Below are positions 7,342 through 13,270 of a DNA stretch of 40,163 nt, piece after piece. Numbering within the stretch: position 1 is the stretch's first letter; each line of letters begins with the position of its first letter. Below the pieces are notes generated by a model. The model did not search any database. It was not told the origin of the DNA and saw nothing but the letters and a program-made list of their open reading frames with translations. The DNA comes from Streptomyces sp. NTH33 (lineage in GTDB: Bacteria > Actinomycetota > Actinomycetes > Streptomycetales > Streptomycetaceae): NCBI RefSeq assembly GCF_003236365.1, contig NZ_POTZ01000008.1, positions 1 through 40,163 of the forward strand, read 5' to 3'. Position numbers and translations under genes: made by a program.

Positions 7342-7518
7342 ATGCCCGACGACATCACGTTCCGCGACTTCACCGCCGGAGAGAAGGCCCGTATCGCCGT
7401 CCTCACCGCGCGGATGGCCAAGCGCGGACTTGCGGGTGACCGCGTCGACCTGCGCGACCTGCAGCGCCGTATCGAGCGCATCGAGGACGCCGCCCGCCGC
7501 CGCAAGCAGCAGCAGTAG
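7342..7518 (+). CDS. Small basic hypothetical protein (DUF6257-like)
   Basis: 58 residues from ATG 7342, two nt after the previous stop. Charged, helical and basic at the C-terminus (RDLQRRIERIEDAARRRKQQQ). Small proteins of this type with an RxxxDLxDLxxRIxRIxxxA pattern recur before traB in Streptomyces elements; I associate them with DUF6257 but am not certain. Possibly a DNA- or TraB-associated factor; unproven. Confidence 0.6.
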   Translation: MPDDITFRDFTAGEKARIAVLTARMAKRGLAGDRVDLRDLQRRIERIEDAARRRKQQQ

Positions 7519-7524
7519 CTGCGC

Positions 7525-7567
7525 CCCGGGGCGGCCGTCACCGACCAAAGCAGCCGGCCGCCCCGGG
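7525..7567. terminator. Strong GC hairpin before traB
   Basis: Perfect 13-bp stem CCCGGGGCGGCCG / CGGCCGCCCCGGG with a 17-nt loop, in the 87-nt gap before traB. It may end or attenuate the upstream operon so that traB is made at a lower level or from its own promoter. There is no T tract. Confidence 0.5.
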
Positions 7568-7605
7568 CCCCCTGACCGCCTCACAGACGACAGGAGAAAC
7601 CCATC

Positions 7606-9810
7606 ATGACCGAAACCCTGATCGGCGCCGTCAACGGGCACGACAAGCCGCAGGTATCGCTGCTGAAGTTCGCGCCCGAACCGCCGGCCGTCCCGGACGC
7701 CGAGCCGCAGCCCGCCGAGGTGGAAGCGGTCGACCGCCCGGACAACCCGCTCGCCGACTGGCTCACCGTCCCGGACGTGCCGATCCTCCCGCCGTGGGCC
7801 CGGTCCTGGCAGTCCCTCACCGCGAACACCACCGCCCTGGGACGGCTCTGCCTGTGGCACTCCCGCTACCACGCGCTGCGGGTGCCGAAGTACGCGCTGC
7901 GCATGGCGTGGCTGGCCACGAAGGGCCTGTGGCGTGCCGTGCGCGGCCTGTGGCCCACCCTGGTCGCCTCGGACCGCACAGCGGCCGTGAAGGCGCTGCG
8001 CGCGCATGTGAAGGCCAAGCCCGAAGACGTCGAGGCGGCACTGCGGTACGCGCTGCTGCACCGGGAGCGCACCGTCGCCCGCCGCTGGCGCTGGGGTGCC
8101 GCCGCTACGGCGGTCGCCGCCGCCGCGGTCGGCTGGTCGCTGGCCCCGCTGCCGCTGCAGCTCGGCATGGCCACGGCCGCTATGGTGCCGCTGGCCTACC
8201 TGGGGCGCGGCGAGGACGCGCAGCTGCTCGACAACCCGACGCCGCCGCTGCGGGTGGACATGTCCGCGCAGCAGCTCAACGACGCGTTGCGCGCGGTCGG
8301 CCTGCTCAAGACGGGCAAGGGCGACGACGAGGGCCCGCGCGTGACCTGCGTGATGGGCCCGGTGCGGGACGGCCGCGGCTGGGCCGTCGTGTTCGACCTG
8401 CCCCGCGGTGGCGGCAAGACGGCCGCTGACGTGCTGGCCAAGCGCACGGCGATCGCCGCCGAGCTGGGCGTCGACGAGATCCAGGTGATTGCCTCCCGCG
8501 TCCGGGCGGCCGGCGGCGGCCACGCCGGGCGGGTGTCGCTGTGGGTTGCCGACGATGACCCGTACCTGGGCGAGCCGGTGAAGTCGCCGCTGGAGAAGCT
8601 GGAGACCTTCAGCGTGTGGGACCCGATCCCCTTCGGGCAGGACGCCCGCGGCAACCGGATCACCCTGCCGATCATGTGGCAGAGCCTGTTCTTCGGCGGC
8701 CTCCCCAGGCGGGGCAAGACGTTCACGCAGCGCCTGATGACCGCGGCCGGCCTGCTGGACCCCTACGTGCGGCACTACGTCGCCGACGGCAAGGGCGGCG
8801 CCGACTGGATGCCGATGAAGGCGGTCGCGCACCGCCTGGTCATGGGCGCCGAGGACGACGCCGTGGAGGCGCTGAAGGCGATGCTGAAGGAGCTCCTGGC
8901 GGAGATGGAGCGCCGCTTCGTCCTGCTGCGCGGCCTGCCCGTGAGCGTGTGCCCCGAGGGCAAGCTGACTCCGGCGATCGTGGAGAAGTACAACCTGCCC
9001 GTCATCTTCGTGACCATCGATGAGCTGCAGGAATACTTCACCGCGATGGAGAAGGACGACCGCGAGCAGGTCATCAACGACCTCTGCAGGATCGCTCGCC
9101 GCGGCCCCGCCGCCGGGTTCGTCAGCAACTACGCCTCGCAGCGCCCGGATGCCGAGAGCGTGCCGACGAAGCTGCGGGAGATCATCACCCTGCGGTATTC
9201 GACGCAGGTCGTCGACCAGACGTCCAGTGACATGGTGCTGGGCAAGGGAAAGGCCGCCCAGGGCGCGGACGCCTCCGTGCTGTCCGAGGACCACAAGGGC
9301 ACCGGCGTCCTGGTCACCGGCCCGGCATCGTTCGTGACCGTGCGGGCCGACTTCCTCGACGGCCCGGCATTCTCCGAGCTGTGCCAGCGAGGCCGCGCCC
9401 TGCGCGTCAAGCACGGACAGCTCACCGGAGACGCGGCCGGCGACGTCACCGCCGCAGCCGACCAGGCCGGCGTCAGCATCGCCCCCGTCCTGTCCGACTG
9501 CCTCGACGCCATGCGGCACACCGACCGGATGCACACCGTCGACCTGCTCGACCGGCTCGTGAACCTCGACGAGGACCGCTACGGCGACTGGGACGCGGAG
9601 CAGCTGGCCGCCGAACTCGAGGCCGCGGGCGTCGACCGCACCACCAAGCAAGTCAAGGTCGCAGGCGTCAACCGCGCCGGCTACCGCAGGGCCGACCTCG
9701 AGGCCGCCGTGCCCGCCGAGCTGCTGCTGTCCGCACGACGGGTAGAGGGCTCCCCCTCTACGGAGCCCGCTACAGACACCCCTTCCGGCGACACCCCGGA
9801 GGGCGCCTGA
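7606..9810 (+). CDS. traB: TraB/TraSA FtsK-SpoIIIE family DNA translocase
   Basis: 734 residues; ATG 7606 follows AGGAGA. After a 160-residue N-terminal region come two TM helices (about 161-199), then the FtsK motor: Walker A GGLPRRGKT (364-372) and Walker B VIFVTIDE (466-473). The C-terminal 80 residues contain a winged-helix-like segment (VDRTTKQVKVAGVNRAGYRR, about 676-695). Streptomyces TraB proteins form hexameric rings that pump unprocessed double-stranded DNA into the recipient, binding 8-bp repeats in the clt locus through this C-terminal domain. A cluster of GTAGAGGG repeats overlaps the end of the gene and fits that role. The last gene of the rightward operon. Confidence 0.92.
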   Translation: MTETLIGAVNGHDKPQVSLLKFAPEPPAVPDAEPQPAEVEAVDRPDNPLADWLTVPDVPILPPWARSWQSLTANTTALGRLCLWHSRYHALRVPKYALRMAWLATKGLWRAVRGLWPTLVASDRTAAVKALRAHVKAKPEDVEAALRYALLHRERTVARRWRWGAAATAVAAAAVGWSLAPLPLQLGMATAAMVPLAYLGRGEDAQLLDNPTPPLRVDMSAQQLNDALRAVGLLKTGKGDDEGPRVTCVMGPVRDGRGWAVVFDLPRGGGKTAADVLAKRTAIAAELGVDEIQVIASRVRAAGGGHAGRVSLWVADDDPYLGEPVKSPLEKLETFSVWDPIPFGQDARGNRITLPIMWQSLFFGGLPRRGKTFTQRLMTAAGLLDPYVRHYVADGKGGADWMPMKAVAHRLVMGAEDDAVEALKAMLKELLAEMERRFVLLRGLPVSVCPEGKLTPAIVEKYNLPVIFVTIDELQEYFTAMEKDDREQVINDLCRIARRGPAAGFVSNYASQRPDAESVPTKLREIITLRYSTQVVDQTSSDMVLGKGKAAQGADASVLSEDHKGTGVLVTGPASFVTVRADFLDGPAFSELCQRGRALRVKHGQLTGDAAGDVTAAADQAGVSIAPVLSDCLDAMRHTDRMHTVDLLDRLVNLDEDRYGDWDAEQLAAELEAAGVDRTTKQVKVAGVNRAGYRRADLEAAVPAELLLSARRVEGSPSTEPATDTPSGDTPEGA

Positions 9811-9894
9811 TGTAGAGGGGCCCCGCTACCCCGGTAGTGACCCTGGTAGAGGGCCCCCACCTGCGAAGTAGTGCCCGTAGAGGGGTACAGAGGG
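9742..9894. repeat. Candidate clt: cluster of 8-bp TraB recognition repeats GTAGAGGG
   Basis: Exact GTAGAGGG at 9742-9749, 9812-9819, 9846-9853 and 9877-9884, one inverted copy CCCTCTAC at 9754-9761, and a degenerate ACAGAGGG at 9887-9894. The first and inverted copies form a perfect palindrome with a 4-nt gap. CTACC/GGTAG (9826-9837) adds a related inverted pair. The cluster begins in the last codons of traB and ends in the terminator. In pSVH1 and similar plasmids clt sits at this place with plasmid-specific 8-bp repeats, so this is a strong candidate transfer locus. Confidence 0.7.
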
Positions 9895-9927
9895 CCCCCG
9901 TCCGAACACCGCGGACGGGGGCCTTTT
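9893..9927. terminator. Terminator between convergent traB and GntR gene
   Basis: Perfect 11-bp stem GGCCCCCGTCC / GGACGGGGGCC, 9-nt loop, then TTTT on the plus strand. Separates traB from the facing regulator gene. Confidence 0.85.
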
Positions 9928-9934
9928 CGCGTTC

Positions 9935-10183
9935 TCAGGGGTTGGCTGGTGGGTTGTCGACCACGAAGGAGCCCTTGCCGCGCACCGTCTGGACCAGGCC
10001 GCGCTCGACGAGCACCTGCACGGCCGCCCGCGCGGTCGGTCGGGACACCCCGAACTCGTCCACGATCTGCGCCTCGGACGGGATGCGCCGACGCGGCGGA
10101 TAGGTGCCGTCCGCGATCCGGGCAGCGAGCACCGCAGCGATCTGTTCGTACAGAGGCTCGGGCCCGTCGAGGTCGAGGGTCAT
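9935..10183 (-). CDS. Minimal GntR-family regulator (KorSA-like position)
   Basis: 82 residues: only the winged-helix GntR DNA-binding domain is present (GPEPLYEQIAAVLAARIADG; IPSEAQIVDEFGVSRPTARAAVQVL; wing VRGKGSFVV at 68-76). The effector domain of KorSA and other GntR proteins (usually 230-260 aa) is absent, yet the reading frame ends cleanly. There is no Shine-Dalgarno; a TACGGT box ends 8 nt before ATG 10183, so it may be leaderless. It sits beside traB, where AICEs usually encode the repressor that prevents lethal traB expression. Its operator may be the TGACGTCA region (10225-10232). Confidence 0.8.
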   Translation of the reverse strand: MTLDLDGPEPLYEQIAAVLAARIADGTYPPRRRIPSEAQIVDEFGVSRPTARAAVQVLVERGLVQTVRGKGSFVVDNPPANP

Positions 10184-10224
10184 AAATCGACCGTAGGAGC
10201 CATACGACGATGCTTCTCGTCATG

Positions 10225-10262
10225 TGACGTCATCTGACAGGAGGTGACAGGCGGAGTAGCGT
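10225..10262 (+). promoter_or_regulatory. Divergent control region between GntR gene and 10332 gene
   Basis: CTGACA (10234-10239), 17-nt spacer, TAGCGT (10257-10262) form a plausible rightward promoter. A perfect TGACGTCA palindrome (10225-10232) lies just upstream, and TGACAGG is repeated at 10235-10241 and 10245-10251. These symmetrical and direct repeats are candidate operators for the GntR protein; binding is inferred. Confidence 0.5.
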
Positions 10263-10276
10263 CGAGACAGGGAAGA

Positions 10277-10305
10277 CCCCCGCGACCAGGCAAGTGGTCC
10301 GGGGG
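10277..10305 (+). ncRNA. Leader hairpin before gene 10332
   Basis: Outer stem CCCCC / GGGGG and inner stem GACCA / TGGTC with loop GGCAAG and a small internal loop, followed by the AAGGAG site of the next gene. Resembles in layout, but not in inner sequence, the hairpins at 3892-3925 and 4468-4500. Confidence 0.4.
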
Positions 10306-10331
10306 CGTGGCCGACTGCGAAGGAGTCGACA

Positions 10332-10721
10332 ATGACGCACGGTACCGCCCGCCCGTCCGCCACGGCAGAGGACGACCAGCTGCCGCCGGACATCACCACG
10401 ATGCGCGCCACCGTGCGCCGGCTGCTCGCCGACGACGCCGAACCGCCCAGCCCGGAAGAGCTGGACACGCTCACGCTGCAGCTACGCGGGCACATCATGC
10501 TGATGATCCCCGTGGTGGAGAAGGCCACGGGCCGACTGCCGAAGGACGATGCGCCGCGGGCCTGCGCCCTGGCCTGCATCGGCGAGGCCCGTATGCGGCT
10601 CAACCTCGAGCCGGGCCGCACCCTGCCCGCTGGCATCGCGCACGCGCAGCGCCTGGCCCGCTCGGTGGCCGCGCTCGCCGACCACTACGAGAACCTGAGC
10701 GGCGTCCCATCTGACCAGTAG
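10332..10721 (+). CDS. DUF6415-like hypothetical protein
   Basis: 129 residues; ATG 10332 follows AAGGAG. The core pattern TTMRATVRRLLADD, then EELDTLTLQLRGHIMLMIPVVE and a C-terminal HAQRLARSVAALADHY matches the all-helical family I know as DUF6415, frequent in Streptomyces elements and near lanthipeptide-like clusters, of unknown function. It has its own promoter and terminator, so it is a monocistronic gene between the two AICE operons. Confidence 0.75.
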   Translation: MTHGTARPSATAEDDQLPPDITTMRATVRRLLADDAEPPSPEELDTLTLQLRGHIMLMIPVVEKATGRLPKDDAPRACALACIGEARMRLNLEPGRTLPAGIAHAQRLARSVAALADHYENLSGVPSDQ

Positions 10722-10760
10722 GCAGCGGGAGGCCCCCAGGCGCGCCTGTAGCACGACGAC

Positions 10761-10795
10761 GGCCCCCGCCTTGGTCCTCGAGGACGGGGGCCTTT
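10761..10795. terminator. Terminator between convergent genes
   Basis: GGCCCCCG / CGGGGGCC stem with a 16-nt loop that can pair further, followed by TTT; separates 10332-10721 from the leftward lipoprotein gene. Confidence 0.75.
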
Positions 10796-10801
10796 CGCGT
10801 T

Positions 10802-11239
10802 TCAGCCCTCCGGATGCTCCCGGAACCACGCCACCATCCGCTGGATCGGCGCCGACACCGGCAGCATGTTCACCCCGATCGTGTCCCGCCCATAGCGGTC
10901 CGCCTCACGCTCCGCCTGCGCCACATACCCGATCGGCACCGCGTACAGCGACGGATCCTTCGCCTCCATCGCCTCCTTGACCGCCACGGCCGCGTCCAGC
11001 TTCCGCTCCATGAACTCCTGGCAGTCGTCCCCGCACCCGGAGTACGTCGCCCGCTGATACTCCGCCAACGCATCCCGCGGCTCCACCGTCGGCGCCGACT
11101 CCGAAGGCATCGCGGTCACCGTCACCGTCGCCTTCCCATCCGGCCTGTCCGAGCCGCCTCCGCATCCCGACAGCACTAACGCCGCGGCCACCACACAAGC
11201 CCCGGCCCAACCCATGCGTATCCGTCTCATAAGGCGCAT
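10802..11239 (-). CDS. Putative lipoprotein carried by the AICE
   Basis: 145 residues from ATG 11239 (upstream ATG 11275 would add 12 residues without a better ribosome site; ATG 11230 would shorten it). The N-terminus is a lipoprotein signal: MRLMRR basic start, hydrophobic ACVVAAALVLSG and lipobox LSGC at about residues 23-26. The mature part has two Cys (GCGDDC) and ends in a helix (SAPIQRMVAWFREH). No enzyme family recognised. Surface lipoproteins on conjugative elements can act in exclusion, but nothing in the sequence shows that here. Confidence 0.75.
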   Translation of the reverse strand: MRLMRRIRMGWAGACVVAAALVLSGCGGGSDRPDGKATVTVTAMPSESAPTVEPRDALAEYQRATYSGCGDDCQEFMERKLDAAVAVKEAMEAKDPSLYAVPIGYVAQAEREADRYGRDTIGVNMLPVSAPIQRMVAWFREHPEG

Positions 11240-11393
11240 GGTGCCTGCCCAGCCGGGGCGAGGGGCACACAACACCGAAATTGAGCGCGGGTATCGCGCG
11301 AGGCAGGAGGGCGCTCACGTCCTCGACGTCGAGGTCTACGCCTGCCCCGACTGTGCCGCGCCCCAGACTCCCGCTCGTCCTCGCACCCCGTGA
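11238..11393 (+). CDS. Possible small CxxC protein
   Basis: 51 codons, ATG 11238 to TGA 11393, divergent from and overlapping the lipoprotein start by 2 nt. The C-terminal half (AHVLDVEVYACPDCAAPQTP) has a zinc-knuckle-like CPDC and is followed after 28 nt by a terminator on this strand, which supports a real gene. No clear ribosome binding site, so this is tentative. Confidence 0.35.
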   Translation: MVPAQPGRGAHNTEIERGYRARQEGAHVLDVEVYACPDCAAPQTPARPRTP

Positions 11394-11421
11394 CTCCTCG
11401 AGGGCGAGCGGGCCCACGAGG

Positions 11422-11455
11422 GAGGCCCCCAGGTCGCGCCAAGCCTGGGGGCCTC
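11422..11455. terminator. Terminator hairpin
   Basis: Perfect 12-bp stem GAGGCCCCCAGG / CCTGGGGGCCTC, 10-nt loop. It could end the small rightward gene above or transcripts of the leftward operon that reads through 11596. Confidence 0.75.
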
Positions 11456-11595
11456 TCGTGTGCCCGCGCCTCCCGGCGAGGGGCAGTGGGCGCGGTCGGC
11501 CACCCCATGCCCAGCACCCGGCCAGCCTGCCCTAGCCCACGCCTTCAAATCATTGGCCACATACGTCACTCACCATTGATTCGAAGGTACAGGCG

Positions 11596-12237
11596 CTAGT
11601 CGTTCTTCTGCGCGTCGATGTAGCGAGTCACGGGGTGCGGGAACGGCTCCAGCGGGCCATAGCCCTGCTCGATCTGCCGGGCGCTCTGCCTGCGCCGATC
11701 CAGTTCGCCCGTCGCCAGCTTGACCAGGTTGGCGCCCTGGCAGTGGTCCTGATTGGTGTCGAACTTGACCCCGCCGGCCTCGAACACGATCCAGCCACCA
11801 TCCTTGTGCACGATCCGGTCGCGCATCTCCAGCTCGACGAACGCCTTCGCGTGCTTCACGATGGCGTGCTGCCGGGCATCCCCGAGCCGCTGGAGCCGAT
11901 CCAGGGCGCGCACCGCGTCCTCGAGCGCTTCCGCCAGCGCCGGCATCCCCAGCGCCTCGAGGTCGGCCTGCGCTGCGGCCTCCGCCTCCCGCCGCTTCTG
12001 CCCCAGCTCCGCGGCCGCCGCCTCCCGAACCCGCTGCTCCGCAGCCTCCTGCCGCAACTGCGCGAGGCGCTGCTGCGCGTACTGCTCGACCAGCTGCTGC
12101 TCAGCTGCCTGCTCGTCACCGGCCCGCACCTGCGCCTCGAGGGCCGCGATCCGCTCGTCCAGCTGCGTCTTCTCACGTCGCGCATCGGCGAGTTCCCGCT
12201 GCGCCTCGGACAGCTCCAGCACCTGCGTTGCGGTCAT
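11596..12237 (-). CDS. Coiled-coil hypothetical protein
   Basis: 213 residues; ATG 12237 is preceded by AAGGAG. Residues about 5-125 form a long Glu/Gln/Arg/Ala-rich coiled coil (AQRELADARREKTQLDERIA and on). The C-terminal third is different, with MRDRIVHKDGGWIVFEAGGV and a single Cys-His pair (DHCQGA), ending in basic/acidic residues. No known family. It is the last gene of the leftward excision-replication operon, after an 88-nt gap, and could have a structural or segregation role; inference only. Confidence 0.75.
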   Translation of the reverse strand: MTATQVLELSEAQRELADARREKTQLDERIAALEAQVRAGDEQAAEQQLVEQYAQQRLAQLRQEAAEQRVREAAAAELGQKRREAEAAAQADLEALGMPALAEALEDAVRALDRLQRLGDARQHAIVKHAKAFVELEMRDRIVHKDGGWIVFEAGGVKFDTNQDHCQGANLVKLATGELDRRRQSARQIEQGYGPLEPFPHPVTRYIDAQKND

Positions 12238-12325
12238 GTCTGATCTCCTTCTAGATGAGGCGGCCGTGCGACCGCCGGTCTGTCCGCCAGAACGGGCGCC
12301 CTGGCGCTGTGGGGCGTTGCCTGGG

Positions 12326-12568
12326 CTACGGCCCGTCCCGGGCGACCCTCACCGCCAGACGAGCCCGCAGGCGGGCAGCGAGGGCCGCGCGTTCCGCAGG
12401 GTCCTGGGGGTTCGGGGTCATGTACGACAGGGCCACGTCCGCCAACCCGACGACCAGCAGCACCAACTCGTCCACGTCGAGCGGGTCGATGAACCCCTCG
12501 ATATCGGCTTGCGGGGATTCCGCGGCCAGCGCGAGCACCGCGAGGACCCGCTGAGCGTCGCTGCTCAC
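12326..12568 (-). CDS. Small hypothetical protein
   Basis: 80 residues; GTG 12568 overlaps the upstream stop (GTGA). Leu/Val-rich middle (VDELVLLVVGLADVALSYM) followed by a helical Arg/Ala-rich end. Probably a small helical partner of the coupled HTH protein upstream; no family recognised. Confidence 0.65.
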   Translation of the reverse strand: MSSDAQRVLAVLALAAESPQADIEGFIDPLDVDELVLLVVGLADVALSYMTPNPQDPAERAALAARLRARLAVRVARDGP

Positions 12569-13032
12569 GGCGCCTCCCCGTCCGTCTCCGAGGCGTCCTC
12601 GGACACCGCTACGCCGATCGCCGTGGCCAGCCGGCCGAGCATCGAGCGGGCCGCGTCCACGCCCGACGAGTCGTCCTTGTCGAACCCGGCCACCCGGACG
12701 TGTGCGCCGACCAGGCCCGCGATGGCACGGGCGCCGTCGAGGAACGCCCGGTTGTCCTCCGAGGCGTGCATGCGGGCGCGGGCCGTCTGCACGTCGTCGA
12801 GCAGCGCCCCGGCCAGCCCGACCCTGGTCGCCTTCATGTCGACGACCCGGGCCTTCACCGCGGCCTCGGTCGCCGACCGATCGAACGTCACGCCCTCGTC
12901 CGCGCAGATCCGCGTCACGGATGCGGTGGACACCCCGGTCTGCCGGGTGATCTCGTTACGCGCCACGCCCTCCCGGGCCAGGCGCAGCACCTCATCCCGC
13001 TTGTCCTCGGGGATGGGGACGGCTGGAGACAC
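12565..13032 (-). CDS. Helix-turn-helix protein, small-terminase-like N-terminus
   Basis: 155 residues; GTG 13032 has AGGAGG upstream, better than any earlier start. Residues about 8-42 make a Hin-type helix-turn-helix (KRDEVLRLAREGVARNEITRQTGVSTASVTRI), followed by a helical body (VVDMKATRVGLAGALLDDVQTARARM). The layout recalls phage small terminase or resolvase-like DNA-binding adaptors, but no catalytic residues are seen. It overlaps the upstream gene by 41 nt and the downstream gene by 4 nt, so it is translated as part of the replication operon. Confidence 0.7.
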   Translation of the reverse strand: MSPAVPIPEDKRDEVLRLAREGVARNEITRQTGVSTASVTRICADEGVTFDRSATEAAVKARVVDMKATRVGLAGALLDDVQTARARMHASEDNRAFLDGARAIAGLVGAHVRVAGFDKDDSSGVDAARSMLGRLATAIGVAVSEDASETDGEAP

Positions 13033-13270
13033 TGGGCACCTCCTCTTCTCCCTCGCGCGTGCAGGGGGTTGTACTGGTACACATCCGGCCGGAGTCACGC
13101 CGCGTATCCGGGGGGTCGATCTGGCCGCGCTGGAGTTTTGCGGCGTGCCGCGCGGCGAGCCCGTGTTCGCGTGCTTCGGCGAGTTCTGCGCGCTGCTGGC
13201 GCTGCTGTTCGCGCTTGCGTCGGGCGGCGGCTATCCGGGCGGCTACGGCCTGGTCGACGTGGGAGGTCAT
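12992..13270 (-). CDS. Small basic hypothetical protein
   Basis: 92 residues; ATG 13270 overlaps the helicase stop (ATGA). A basic Arg/Gln/Ala helix (about residues 10-45, AARIAAARRKREQQRQQRAE) precedes a low-complexity tail. No family recognised; gene supported by coupling and by the helical N-terminus. Confidence 0.6.
   Translation of the reverse strand: MTSHVDQAVAARIAAARRKREQQRQQRAELAEAREHGLAARHAAKLQRGQIDPPDTRRDSGRMCTSTTPCTREGEEEVPSVSSRPHPRGQAG

Noticed and set aside
6931..9651. 900-codon open frame on the minus strand opposite traB
   Set aside because: No recognisable motif, and the plus strand encodes an FtsK-type translocase with Walker motifs; a GC-skew shadow.
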